Shown here piece after piece: positions 48,878-58,353 of a stretch of 64,000 nt of DNA (position 1 is its first letter; the number at the start of each line of letters is the position of its first letter). Position numbers and translations under genes: made by a program. Origin of the DNA: Acidimicrobiales bacterium (GTDB lineage: Bacteria > Actinomycetota > Acidimicrobiia > Acidimicrobiales > Acidimicrobilacustridaceae); NCBI GenBank assembly GCA_025456085.1, contig JALOLF010000004.1:1-64000 (forward strand), read 5' to 3'. A model generated the notes under the pieces. The model saw only the letters and a list, made by a program, of their open reading frames with translations. It searched no databases and was not told the DNA's origin.

Positions 48878-50068
48878 TCAGTCGCCGGTCCCCTCGGCCA
48901 GGGCCCGCTCGGTCACCTGACCGGCGTCGCCACCGTTCTCGGCCAGCACCCGCAGGGCGTCGTCGAGCGTCTCGACGGGCACCACGCGCATGTCGCCGGC
49001 GAACTCGAGGGTCTGCTCGTACTCGTCGGCGGGGACGATGAACAGGTCGACGCCGTCCTCGCGGGCCGCGACCGTCTTCTGGGGGACGCCGCCCACGAGC
49101 CCGACCGTGCCGTCGATGGAGATCGTGCCCGTCGTGGCGACCTTGAGGCTCCCGGTGAGGTTCCCGGGGGTCAGCACGTCGATGAGGCCCAGGGTGAAGG
49201 CCAGGCCCGCCGACGGGCCGCCCACCTGTCCGGACTCCACGCTCACCTGCAGGGGGAACTCGAAGCGCTGGTCCCGGGTGAGCGCGCTGACGCCCAGCAT
49301 GGCGGCGGAGGCGTCGTCGGGGTTCGCGGCCAGCGTCACGGTCTCGGTGCGGGTCTCTCCACCGTCGTGGGGCTCGATCGTCAGGGTGATCTGGTCGCCT
49401 GGGGCGTGCGAGCGGATGGCAGCCACCAGTTCGTCGGACAACATGATCGGTGCACCGTCGACGGCCACGATGGTGTCGCCGGCCTCCAACACGTCGGCCG
49501 CCGGGTAGTCCCGGCCCACCTCGACCACCAGGGCTCCGGTCCCGGTCACGGAGACGTCGTAGCCGAGCTCCTGCAGGGCCACGGCGGTGGCCACCTCCTT
49601 GGCGTCGGTCATGGCCCGCAGGTTCTGCTCGCGGTTCTCGTCCGGGTCCTGACCGCCCAGAGCGGTGTCCTCGTCGAGCAGCTCCACGGCGGGGTCGAAG
49701 TAGTCGACGACCGCCTCGAGCGCCGTCGCCTGCCGGAACGACACCGTCGTGTAGTTCAGGTCGCCGGCGTCGGCGAGGAAGCTGTCGGCCCCGTCCACCT
49801 GGATGAGGGCCTGGGTGCGGTAGGTGTTGCCCGGCCCCACACGCCAGTAGGGGATCTTGACGAACGCCGAGGAGATCACCGCCGCGGCGAGCAGCACGCA
49901 GAAGCCACCGAGCCCCCACCACACACGCCGCACCCGGCGTCGACGGCGCGACCCGGTGCCGTCACCCGGGACCTCCGGCGTCAAGGCGCCGTCGCCGCCC
50001 CCGGGGATCGGAGCCCCCGGGGATCCGGGGACTACGCTCGCCCCCAACGGTTCGTCGTTCGTCGACAC
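48878..50068 (-). CDS. PDZ-containing Lon-type (S16-like) membrane protease
   Basis: A 396-residue YlbL/SepM-like protease. One N-terminal membrane span (VWWGLGGFCVLLAAAVISSAFV) is followed by YWRVGPGNTYRT and a PDZ domain (YPAADVLEAGDTIVAVDGAPI). The C-terminal Lon-type domain has catalytic Ser in GGPSAGLAFTLG and Lys in GLVGGVPQKTVAA, the Ser-Lys dyad. It should cleave extracytoplasmic substrates. GTG 50068 is preferred over the ORF start at 50146 because GGGGAG lies about 7 nt before it. It ends 62 nt upstream of the UPF0182 start. Confidence 0.9.
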   Translation of the reverse strand: MSTNDEPLGASVVPGSPGAPIPGGGDGALTPEVPGDGTGSRRRRRVRRVWWGLGGFCVLLAAAVISSAFVKIPYWRVGPGNTYRTQALIQVDGADSFLADAGDLNYTTVSFRQATALEAVVDYFDPAVELLDEDTALGGQDPDENREQNLRAMTDAKEVATAVALQELGYDVSVTGTGALVVEVGRDYPAADVLEAGDTIVAVDGAPIMLSDELVAAIRSHAPGDQITLTIEPHDGGETRTETVTLAANPDDASAAMLGVSALTRDQRFEFPLQVSVESGQVGGPSAGLAFTLGLIDVLTPGNLTGSLKVATTGTISIDGTVGLVGGVPQKTVAAREDGVDLFIVPADEYEQTLEFAGDMRVVPVETLDDALRVLAENGGDAGQVTERALAEGTGD

Positions 50069-50178
50069 CTCGCACTCCCCTGCCTGCTCTCGCAGGCCTC
50101 GTCTGCGGCGGACCAGCCTGACATGAAAACGTCGAGCTCCCCCCACGGGGTTCCCGAACCGACCGGATCGACGCTGCG

Positions 50179-50391
50179 ATGATCCTCTCCCGCAACCGCC
50201 GCCCGACGGTTGCTGTTCCCAGCCCCTATCCGGCCGACGACGCTGCGAACGCCCACCCCCGCTGGTGGGAGCGCCTCCGTGGCCTGGCCGGCATGAGCCT
50301 CATCGTGGTGGTGACCGGCGTGCTGGTGGCGGTCATCATCGGCGTGCTGCTGCTGGCGCTCGCCATCTACCTCGCGACGGGGATCACCTGA
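50179..50391 (+). CDS. Small single-span membrane protein, 70 aa
   Basis: The protein starts MILSRNRRPTVAVPSPYPADD and has one long hydrophobic helix at about 38-66 (GMSLIVVVTGVLVAVIIGVLLLALAIYLATGI). No motif is recognised. It is divergent from the PDZ-Lon protease gene. Its TGA stop overlaps CTG 50388 of the next gene, suggesting translational coupling. Confidence 0.65.
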   Translation: MILSRNRRPTVAVPSPYPADDAANAHPRWWERLRGLAGMSLIVVVTGVLVAVIIGVLLLALAIYLATGIT

Positions 50392-51044
50392 GCGGCCCGG
50401 ACGACCGGGCTCGGCGGCGCGTCGCGGCGCTGGCCGGCCACCGAGGCGACGCCGACACCGCCCGTCGCCTCACCCGGGATCCGGCACCGCGGGTGCGGGC
50501 CACCGCCCTCGGCGCACTCGCCCGCTGCGATGCCCTCACCGCGTCGGACCTGGTGCGCGGCGGGACCGACGGCGACCCCCTGGTGCGGCGGCGGGCCGCG
50601 CAGCTGCTCGCCACGTGGGAGCCGACCGGCCCTTCGGACGCGGACGCCGCGCTCGGCGCCGCAGCCACGGCCCTACTCGACGACGCGGACCCGTCGGTCG
50701 TGGAGGTGGCCGCGTGGGCCGTGGGCGAGCACGCCTCCCGAGCAGCCGAGCACGACCGCACCCCCGCGCTGCCCGACCCGGTCGACGCCCTGGTCTCGCT
50801 GGCCGCCGACCACCAGGACCTGCTCGTGCGGGAAGCCGCGGTGGCCGCGCTGGGCGCCATCGGCGACGAGCGGGGCCGGGCCGCGATCCTCGCCGCGCTC
50901 GGCGACAAGCCCGCCATCCGACGGCGGGCGGTGCTGGCCCTGGCGCCGTTCGAGGGTCCCGACGTGGAGGAGGCCCTGGCCCGCGCCCTGCACGACCGGG
51001 ACTGGCAGGTCCGCCAGGCCGCCGAGGACCTCACCGACCCCTGA
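50388..51044 (+). CDS. HEAT-repeat protein
   Basis: About 218 residues of repeated helical pairs: DTARRLTRDPAPRVRATALGALARC, LVRRRAAQLLATWEP, DADPSVVEVAAWAVGEHA, DLLVREAAVAALGAIGDERGRAAILAALGDKPAIRRRAVLALAPF. This is the HEAT/PBS-lyase-repeat pattern of a protein-interaction solenoid. The start is unclear: no ATG/GTG/TTG precedes the first repeat closely, whereas CTG 50388 forms a CTGA overlap with the preceding stop. An in-frame GTG at 50265 would overlap the 70-aa gene almost fully. Confidence 0.75.
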   Translation: MSGPDDRARRRVAALAGHRGDADTARRLTRDPAPRVRATALGALARCDALTASDLVRGGTDGDPLVRRRAAQLLATWEPTGPSDADAALGAAATALLDDADPSVVEVAAWAVGEHASRAAEHDRTPALPDPVDALVSLAADHQDLLVREAAVAALGAIGDERGRAAILAALGDKPAIRRRAVLALAPFEGPDVEEALARALHDRDWQVRQAAEDLTDP

Positions 51045-51060
51045 CCGTGGGCGGACGTGC

Positions 51061-51110
51061 GACATCTCGTCAGCGAACCCCGCTTGCCGGGGTCAGGTGA
51101 CGGCATTTCG
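51061..51110. repeat. 50-nt hairpin repeat, copy B
   Basis: It matches 40121-40170 at 39 of 50 positions, ungapped. It can fold as CGTCA ... ACCCCG-CTTGC-CGGGGT ... TGACG. It lies between the convergent HEAT-repeat and enoyl-CoA hydratase genes and includes the hydratase stop codon. Confidence 0.5.
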
Positions 51111-51872
51111 GAAGCAGGGCGGGCGCTTGTCGAGGAAGGCGGCGATGCCCTCCCTGGCGTCAGGGGTCTGGCTCGCCGCGGCCATGACCTCGATGGCATG
51201 GTCGTAGGCCTTGGGCTGGTCGAGGTCGATCTGGGTGTAGAAGGCCTGTTTGCCCAGGCCCTTGGAAGCGGCGCTGCCCCGGGTGGCCCGGGTCAGGAGC
51301 TCGAGGGTCGCGGCCTCCAACTCGGCGTCGGGCACCACCCGGTTGACGAGGCCCCACGCCGCGGCCGTGGCGGCGTCGATGGGATCACCGGTGAAGGCCA
51401 GCTCCAACGCCAGCTTGCGGGGGACGGCACGGCCCACGGCCACCAGCGGCGTGGTGCAGAACCACCCGCCCTTGCCTCCCGGCAGGGCGAACGCCGCAGA
51501 GGTGGCGGCGACCGCCAGGTCGCAGGTCGCCACGAGCTGGCACCCGGCGGCGGTGGCCAGGGCGTGGACGCGGGCCACGACCACCTGCGGGATGGCCTGC
51601 ATGGTCTCCATCAGGTCGGTGCAGGTGCGCAGCAGCTCACGCATGGCCGCCAGGTCGGCGCCGGCCAGGTCGGCGAAGTCGTGCCCGGCCGAGAACACCG
51701 GGCCGTTGCCCGCCAGGATCACGCCCCAGGCGTCGCTGTCGCCCACCGCCCGGAAGGCATCGAGCAGCTCACGCAGATGCGTCAGCGACAGGGCGTTGCG
51801 CCGTGCGGGCAGGTTCATGGTGATGGTGGTGAACGGGCCGTCCCGCTCGACGAGGATGCAGTCGTAGGTCAT
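51093..51872 (-). CDS. Enoyl-CoA hydratase/isomerase family protein
   Basis: A 259-residue crotonase-family protein: FTTITMNLPARRNALSLTHL, GNGPVFSAGHDFADLAGADLAAM, RVHALATAAGCQLVATCDLAVAA (oxyanion hole) and GGKGGWFCTTPLVAVGRAV. In the last segment the usual catalytic glutamates of hydratases are absent, as in some isomerase or thioesterase-like members, so hydratase activity is uncertain. ATG 51872 has CGGAG 7 nt upstream. It lies 82 nt downstream of the livK-like gene and may be part of that operon. Confidence 0.88.
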   Translation of the reverse strand: MTYDCILVERDGPFTTITMNLPARRNALSLTHLRELLDAFRAVGDSDAWGVILAGNGPVFSAGHDFADLAGADLAAMRELLRTCTDLMETMQAIPQVVVARVHALATAAGCQLVATCDLAVAATSAAFALPGGKGGWFCTTPLVAVGRAVPRKLALELAFTGDPIDAATAAAWGLVNRVVPDAELEAATLELLTRATRGSAASKGLGKQAFYTQIDLDQPKAYDHAIEVMAAASQTPDAREGIAAFLDKRPPCFRNAVT

Positions 51873-51954
51873 GGTCGCTCCGGGAGATGGGGGCTGGAAC
51901 GGCGAGGGCCGGCCCCTGGAGGCCGGCCCTGCGCCAACGACGGATCCGGGGCGC

Positions 51955-53337
51955 TCAGCCCTCGGGGATGTACTCCTTGGTGCGGCCCTCGACGTCGACG
52001 ACCTCACCCTGGGTCTCCCAGCAGGTGCCGCTGTACTTGATGATGTACAGCGACTCGATCACGAACGGGTCCTCGACACCGTTGGTGTTGGCCGACACGC
52101 CGGGCAGCAGCAGCGGCAGGTCGACGTCCTGCAGGTTGTAGGCCGCCTCCATCACCGATTCCCGGGTGAGCTCCGGCGCGCTCTTCAGCGTCTCCTCGAG
52201 GAGCTGACCCATGCTCCAGCCGTAGGCCACGAAGCCGTTGCTGGCGTCCTCGGCGCTGCCGCCGTTGGCCTGCACCTGGGCCCGGAAGTCCTCCATGTTG
52301 GTCGCCAGCTCCGGGTCGAGCGCCTCGAGCTGGGCCTCACAGCCGGCCTTCGGGTCGGCGATGTAGCCGGTGGAGAGCACGTCGGTGGTGTCCTCCGGCG
52401 CGGCCAGGTTGAGGATGGTCTGCGAGGTGCAGGTGGCCGAGATGTAGGTGATGGGGTCCCAGCCGGCACCGGTGATGGCCTTGAGGGCGTTCGGGCAGGC
52501 GAGGCCCGTGGCCCCGACGAACACCGCGTCGGCGCCGGAGCCGGCCAGGGCGGTGATCTGGGCGGTCACGTCGGGCGAGTCGGAGTTGTAGACCTCCTCC
52601 TGCACGATCTCGATGTCGGTTCCCTCGATGGCGGTGACCAGCGCCTCGGCGTAGCCCTCACCGAAGTCGTCGTTCTGCTTCAGCACGGCCAGCGTGGCGT
52701 CGGGCTTCTGCTGCTGCAGGTAGTCGACGAAGACGGCTGCTTCGGTGGGGTAGGCGGGGATCGAGCCGATCAGGAACGGATAGGCCTCGGTCTGGCCCCA
52801 CAGCTGCGAGCCGGTGCCCGTGAAGAGGTTCGGCACGCAGAGGCTGTCGACCGCGTTGTAGTCGTCGCGGAAGGCCAGGTTGTTGGGCGTGCCGATCACG
52901 TTGAACGTGGCGAAGACCTCGTCCTCCTGCACCAGCTTGTCGATGTTGGACTTGGTGGTGCCGGCGTTGTACACGTCGTCGTACTTGATCACCTCGATCT
53001 GGCGACCGTCGACGCCCCCGGCTTCGTTGACCGAGTTGATGTAGTACTCGTAGCCCCGGGAGATGGCGGCGAAGGCCGTGCCGTAGGGGCCGGAGAGCGG
53101 CAGGCTCACGCCGATCTTGATCGACGTGTCCGTGACCCCCGTGTCGGGCTGGTAGTCGGTGCACTCGCTGGTGTCGATGTCGAACCCGGTCGCCTGCTCG
53201 CCACCGGAGGTCGTGCCGTTGGAGGCACCGCCACCCGACGACTCCTCGTCGTCTCGACCGCCACCGCACGCGGTGGCTGCGAGACCGACGGCCATGCCCA
53301 GCGCCAAAAGGCGCGTCAGCCGTGATCGCTTCACCAT
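51955..53337 (-). CDS. Branched-chain-type ABC transporter substrate-binding lipoprotein
   Basis: The 460-residue protein has a lipoprotein signal (LLALGMAVGLAATACGGG, lipobox Cys at about 24) followed by a Gly/Ser/Thr linker. It is a type I periplasmic-binding fold: IKIGVSLPLSGPYGTAFAAISRGYEYYINSVNEAGGVDGRQIEV is the classic LivK opening. Cys pairs in the mature domain may form disulfides. It would capture amino acids or another small ligand for LivHMGF encoded upstream on the same strand. ATG 53337 has GGGAG upstream. Confidence 0.92.
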   Translation of the reverse strand: MVKRSRLTRLLALGMAVGLAATACGGGRDDEESSGGGASNGTTSGGEQATGFDIDTSECTDYQPDTGVTDTSIKIGVSLPLSGPYGTAFAAISRGYEYYINSVNEAGGVDGRQIEVIKYDDVYNAGTTKSNIDKLVQEDEVFATFNVIGTPNNLAFRDDYNAVDSLCVPNLFTGTGSQLWGQTEAYPFLIGSIPAYPTEAAVFVDYLQQQKPDATLAVLKQNDDFGEGYAEALVTAIEGTDIEIVQEEVYNSDSPDVTAQITALAGSGADAVFVGATGLACPNALKAITGAGWDPITYISATCTSQTILNLAAPEDTTDVLSTGYIADPKAGCEAQLEALDPELATNMEDFRAQVQANGGSAEDASNGFVAYGWSMGQLLEETLKSAPELTRESVMEAAYNLQDVDLPLLLPGVSANTNGVEDPFVIESLYIIKYSGTCWETQGEVVDVEGRTKEYIPEG

Positions 53338-53512
53338 GGGGACTCCCTCGCATCGCTCACTCGGACCGCCGACCGGCCCAACGGAAAAGTGGTTCAGGTG
53401 TCTATCCTGCCAGGAACCGAGCTGTGACGCCCGTCATGTTGCGACAAGAGTCCGGCCAACGGCGCCAAGGCGCGTGTGGGCGGACGATCGGCGCCGGGCA
53501 GCGCCGGCGCCG

Positions 53513-54622
53513 TCAGGCGGTCGAGACCGCCGGCTCGCCGCCGCCCGGTGGCGCCTTGCCCGCAGCGGCGACGGCCCGGCGCTGCTTCAGCCGGTACAGC
53601 GCCAGCTTGATGCCGCCGACCAACCCGTAGGGCGCCAGCATCATCAGGGCGATGAGCGCGGCGCCGAACACCAGGTCGATCAGCTCGGGGTTGTCCTTGA
53701 GGATGAGGTCGGGCATGACCGCCGGCGGCAGGATGTCGCCGTTGGGCAGCCACACCACGAGGTAGGCGCCGACCGCGGGGCCGAGGATCGTGGCCGCCCC
53801 ACCGACGACCACCGCCACCAGGACCGTGATCGACAGCACGATGCCGAACTGGCCCGGGTCCACGAAGTTGGTCTGCCACACGTTCACCGCACCGCCCATG
53901 CCGGCGAGCATGGCCGAGATGCCGAACACGACGACCCGGTAGGCCGAGAGGTGCACGCCCATGGTCTCGGCCGCCGTCTCGTTGTCACGCGAGGCGATGA
54001 GCGCCCGACCGACGCGGCTGTGCACGAGGTTTCGCACCGCCACGAACGACAGGACCAGCAACACGACGGCGACGTAGTAGATCCACTGGTCGTTGGCGAG
54101 GTCGGTCGCCTCGGGGGCCTTGAACTTGGGGACGCGCAGGCCCTGGGTGCCGCCGGTGACGTCGCCGTAGCGCTTCACGACCTCGGGGAACAGGGTGGCG
54201 AGGGCCAGCGTCACGAGGGCCAGGTAGAGGCCCTTGATGCGCAGCGCCGGGAGGCCGATGAGCACGCCGAGCACGAACGCGGCCGCCGCGGAGGCCACGA
54301 GGGCGGCGCCGTGCGACCAGCCGTGGTCGGCCACCAGGATGGCCGTGGTGTACGCGCCCACCCCCATGAAGGCCCCGTGGCCGACCGAGATCAGCCCCGA
54401 GTAGCCGGTCAAGAGGTTCAAGCCGAGGGCCGCGAAGGCGAGGGCGATGACCTTGGTGAACAGGCCCACCTGCACGGGGGTGAAGTACTGGGGCACCCAG
54501 TACAGGACGCCGACGACGGCGACCCACACGACGACCTTGATCGCCGTGCGAGCGGCAGGTGACAGACCCCCGGCGGTGGGCGCCGGGGCGGTCGCAGTGG
54601 CGGTGGCGGTGGCGGCGCTCAT
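53513..54622 (-). CDS. livM: LivM-type ABC transporter permease
   Basis: A 369-residue permease with about ten hydrophobic spans. ALGLNLLTGYSGLISVGHGAFMGVGAYTTAIL and ALRIKGLYLALVTLALA are LivM landmarks, and GVHLSAYRVVVFGISAMLAGMGGAV contains the ATPase-coupling loop. The N-terminus is an Ala-Thr run (MSAATATATATAPAP) encoded by a short hexanucleotide repeat. ATG 54622 overlaps the livH stop by ATGA. The C-terminus is cytoplasmic and basic. Confidence 0.93.
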   Translation of the reverse strand: MSAATATATATAPAPTAGGLSPAARTAIKVVVWVAVVGVLYWVPQYFTPVQVGLFTKVIALAFAALGLNLLTGYSGLISVGHGAFMGVGAYTTAILVADHGWSHGAALVASAAAAFVLGVLIGLPALRIKGLYLALVTLALATLFPEVVKRYGDVTGGTQGLRVPKFKAPEATDLANDQWIYYVAVVLLVLSFVAVRNLVHSRVGRALIASRDNETAAETMGVHLSAYRVVVFGISAMLAGMGGAVNVWQTNFVDPGQFGIVLSITVLVAVVVGGAATILGPAVGAYLVVWLPNGDILPPAVMPDLILKDNPELIDLVFGAALIALMMLAPYGLVGGIKLALYRLKQRRAVAAAGKAPPGGGEPAVSTA

Positions 54623-55509
54623 ACCCGGGTCACCTGTGCCTTCCCGAACAGGCCCTGGGGGCGGACCAGCAGCACCACGAGGATGAGCAGGAACGCCGGC
54701 AGGAGCTTGAGGTCGTTGCCGATGGCGTCGACGTAGTGGGCCAGCAACTCGGTCACCACGCCGACGATCAGGCCACCGACCACGGCGCCGAGGGGGCTGT
54801 CGAAGCCGCCCAGCGTGGCCGCGGCGAAGGCGTAGATGAGCGGGCCCAGCATCAGCGTCGAGTCGAGACCCACGTCGGCGGTGGCCACGCCGGCCAGCAC
54901 GCCGAAGGCGGCCGAGAGACCCCAGCCGATCATGAGCATGTTGCCCACGGGCACGCCCACCAGGGCGGCGGACTCCGAGTTGGAGGCGACGCCCCGCATG
55001 GCCAGGCCCACCTTCGTGCGCTGGAAGAGCAGGTAGAGCACGAGCACCTCGGCGGCCAGCATGGCCAGCGTGCCGAGGGTCTGGTAGTCGATGCTGGCGC
55101 CGAAGATCTCGACCGAACCCGACCCGAAGAGCTGCGGGAAGGGCTTGGCCGTCTCGCCCCACAGCCAGGGGGCGAGGGCCTGGAAGCCGAGGAACAACCC
55201 GATGGTCACGATCACGACCGGCAGCGGGTTGTGGCCCGCCTTGTCCGAGACGGGCCGGATCAGCAGGCGTTCGATGAGCGCGCCCATGAGGAACGACACG
55301 ACCATGCCCAGCAGCACCGAGGGCCACAGCGGGAGGCCGAAGCCGTCGTAGAACCCCCACACGATGAAGGTGGAGAACATCGCCATCTGACCCTGGGCGA
55401 AGTTCAGCAGGCCCGTGGCCCGGAAGATGATGACCACGGCGATGGCCAGGGTGGCGTAGATGGCGCCGCGTCCGAGGCCGAGGAAGAAGAACTGCAGGAA
55501 CTCGCTCAA
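54619..55509 (-). CDS. livH: LivH-type ABC transporter permease
   Basis: A 296-residue permease with about eight hydrophobic spans: LGRGAIYATLAIAVVIIFRATGLLNFAQGQMAMF is the standard LivH opening, and GLAMRGVASNSESAALVGVPVGNML carries the coupling helix. It starts at TTG 55509, preceded by a GGGGGAA ribosome site. It pairs with LivM (ATGA overlap) and lies 55 nt downstream of the livF stop. Confidence 0.93.
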   Translation of the reverse strand: MSEFLQFFFLGLGRGAIYATLAIAVVIIFRATGLLNFAQGQMAMFSTFIVWGFYDGFGLPLWPSVLLGMVVSFLMGALIERLLIRPVSDKAGHNPLPVVIVTIGLFLGFQALAPWLWGETAKPFPQLFGSGSVEIFGASIDYQTLGTLAMLAAEVLVLYLLFQRTKVGLAMRGVASNSESAALVGVPVGNMLMIGWGLSAAFGVLAGVATADVGLDSTLMLGPLIYAFAAATLGGFDSPLGAVVGGLIVGVVTELLAHYVDAIGNDLKLLPAFLLILVVLLVRPQGLFGKAQVTRV

Positions 55510-55564
55510 CTGGTTCCCCCGCTGGTCGCCACTCGCTCGATCGGTGTCACGCTCGTCTCCCGCC

Positions 55565-56271
<707 letters not shown>

Positions 56272-56275
<4 letters not shown>

Positions 56276-57039
56276 GTGATGCCTCCACCCAGGTAGGCCT
56301 CGATGACCGTGGGGTCGTTCTGGACGTCCGCCGGGGCGCCCTCGGCGATCTTGCGCCCGAAGTCCATGACCACGACCTTCTCGGAGATCTCCATGACCAT
56401 GCCCATGTGGTGCTCGACCAGCAGCACGGTGAGGTCGTGGTCGTCGCGCAGGCGCCGGATGACCGCCGCCAGCTCGTCGACCTCGGTGTGGGTGAGACCG
56501 GTCGCCGGTTCGTCGAGCATCAAGAGCTTCGGGTCCGACACCAACGAGCGGGCGATCTCGATGCGCTTGAGCGTGCCGTAGGGCAGCGCCTGGCACGGGC
56601 GCGAGGCGAGGGGGGCGAGGTGGAGCTTGTCCAGGATCTCCATGCTCGTGGCGCGGAGACGCTTCTCCTCCGAGCCCACCGGAGGGAGCCGGAAGGGGGT
56701 GGTCAGGAAGCCGCCCCGGCTGCGGCTGTGCGCGCCCACCATGACGTTCTCGAGCACGGTCAGGCCCGGCACGAGGGCCAGGTTCTGGAAGGTGCGGGAG
56801 ATGCCGGCGGCTGCGATGCGGTGCGCCGGAAGGGCGAGGAGGTCCTGGCCGTCGAAGCTCACCCGGCCCTGACTGGGCGGGTAGAGCCGGCTCACCACGT
56901 TGAAGAAGGTGGTCTTGCCCGCGCCGTTGGGACCGATCAGCGCGCAGATCTGGCCCCGGTCGATGGTGAAGGTGAGACCGTCGAGCGCGAGCAGGCCGCC
57001 GAAGCGCACGCTCACGTCGTGAACGTCGAGCAGCGTCAT
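56272..57039 (-). CDS. livG: LivG-type ABC transporter ATPase
   Basis: A 255-residue ATPase with VSVRFGGLLALDGLTFTIDRGQICALIGPNGAGKTTFFNVVSRLY (Walker A at about 38), ISRTFQNLALVPGLTVLENVMVG, a signature region shortened to LPYGTLKRIEIARSL (the usual LSGGQ-type motif reads LPYGTLKR, as in LivG proteins) and Walker B LLMLDEPATGL. Its ATG 57039 directly follows the mreB stop codon without a gap, so it is in the mreB transcript. Confidence 0.94.
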
Positions 57040-58044
57040 TCAGGTCCTCGTGTCCATGAACATGACCTTCAGGTCGTCGTAGGCCTCGATGCAGTGGCCC
57101 GCCCCCAGCACCACGCACTCTAGAGGGGCGTCGACCAGGTGCACAGGGATCTCGGTCTCCTGCTGGATGCGCAGGTCGAGTCCGCGCAGCATGCCGCCGC
57201 CTCCGACGAGGTGGATGCCCTCGTGGATGAGGTCCTGCGCCAGCTCCGGAGGGGCCTGCCCGAGACAGGCGATGACGGCGTCGACCATGGCCGAGACCGG
57301 CTCGTCGATGGCGTCGCGCACCTCCTCGGCCGACAGGATCACCGTCTTGGGCAGACCGCTCATGAGCTCCCGACCGCGCACCTCGGCCGAGTACTCCTGC
57401 TCGGTGGGCCAGGCCGAGCCGATCCGCACCTTGATCTCCTCCGCGGTGCGCTCCCCGATGGCGATGCCGTACTCGCGACGGATGTAGGTCTGGACGTGGG
57501 CGTCGATGTCGAACGACCCGACCCGGACCGCCTCCAGCGCCACCACCCCGCCGAGGGAGATGAGGGCCACCTCGGTGGTGCCGCCGCCGATGTCGATCAC
57601 CATGTTGCCGAGCGGCTCGCTGATGGGCAGCCCGGCACCGATGGCCGCGGCCATGGGCTGTTCGATCAGGTGGGCCTCGGCGGCGCCGGCCCGTCGGGCG
57701 GCCTCGGTCACCGCCCGACGCTCCACCGCGGTGATGGCCGACGGGACGCAGATCACCACGCGCGGGCGGTTGAACCGGCTCACCTTCACCCGCTGCAACA
57801 GGAGCCGGATCATCCGCTGCGTGATGTCGAAGTCGGTGATGGCCCCCTTGCGCAGCGGGCGCACCGCCACGATGTAGCTCGGCGTGCGGCCGATCATCTG
57901 CCACGCCTCGTGGCCCATGGCCAGCACCTCACCGGTGCGGCTGTTCAGCGCGATGACCGAGGGTTCGTTGAGCACGATCCCCTCGCCGCGGGCGTACACG
58001 AGCGTGTTGGCGGTACCCAGATCGATGGCGAGATCGCGAGCCAG
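57040..58044 (-). CDS. mreB: MreB-family actin homologue, apparently starting at CTG
   Basis: The 334-residue protein is a rod-shape/cell-wall cytoskeletal ATPase of the actin fold. The phosphate-1 motif IDLGTANTLVYARGEGIVLNEPSVIA lies at residues 7-32, phosphate-2 MVIDIGGGTTEVALISLGG at about 150, and the adenosine motif LVGGGGMLRGL near 285. The first canonical start (GTG 57999) would remove the essential IDLGTANTL motif. The frame is closed by TGA at 58048-58050, leaving CTG 58044 (LARDLAIDLGTANT) as the start, with GAGGAG 9 nt upstream. It sits between a small membrane protein and livG; no mreC or mreD is adjacent. Confidence 0.9.
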   Translation of the reverse strand: MARDLAIDLGTANTLVYARGEGIVLNEPSVIALNSRTGEVLAMGHEAWQMIGRTPSYIVAVRPLRKGAITDFDITQRMIRLLLQRVKVSRFNRPRVVICVPSAITAVERRAVTEAARRAGAAEAHLIEQPMAAAIGAGLPISEPLGNMVIDIGGGTTEVALISLGGVVALEAVRVGSFDIDAHVQTYIRREYGIAIGERTAEEIKVRIGSAWPTEQEYSAEVRGRELMSGLPKTVILSAEEVRDAIDEPVSAMVDAVIACLGQAPPELAQDLIHEGIHLVGGGGMLRGLDLRIQQETEIPVHLVDAPLECVVLGAGHCIEAYDDLKVMFMDTRT

Positions 58045-58047
58045 GGT

Positions 58048-58353
58048 TCAGCGCTCCTCGTCGGTCGCGCCCCGGGCGGTGTCGCCGACGTGGCGGCGGG
58101 CGTCGCGGAGCTTGCGGGCCAGGTCGCCCTGTTCGGGAGCGGGCACGATGGGTGACGGTCGGTCCACTCGGCGGCGACCGGGGCGGCGATCGGTGCTCTC
58201 GGGGGCGTCTCGGCCGAGGGCGTCCATCTCCCGCTCGAACTGCTCGATGCTCGACATGAACGTCGTGGGTCGGTGGTGGCGCCACCACAGGAACAGCGAC
58301 CCGACCACGCTCGCCACGACCGCGATGAGCAGGAACCCCACGCTGCCGCTCAC
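58048..58353 (-). CDS. Small single-span membrane protein, 101 aa
   Basis: The protein begins SGSVGFLLIAVVASVVGSLFLWWRHHRP, one N-terminal anchor, then a charged cytoplasmic region (SSIEQFEREMDALGRD and a basic, Arg-rich middle, then LARKLRDARRHVGDTARGATDEER). No family is recognised. It overlaps the moaE stop by 4 nt and is followed by mreB with only 3 nt between its stop and the CTG. The tight packing with mreB suggests a helper in cell-shape or envelope work (inference). Confidence 0.7.
   Translation of the reverse strand: MSGSVGFLLIAVVASVVGSLFLWWRHHRPTTFMSSIEQFEREMDALGRDAPESTDRRPGRRRVDRPSPIVPAPEQGDLARKLRDARRHVGDTARGATDEER

Noticed and set aside
54590-54615. Hexanucleotide-like repeat at the livM start as a regulatory tract
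   Set aside because: It encodes the Ala-Thr N-terminus of LivM and is short and imperfect; nothing suggests more than a low-complexity start.
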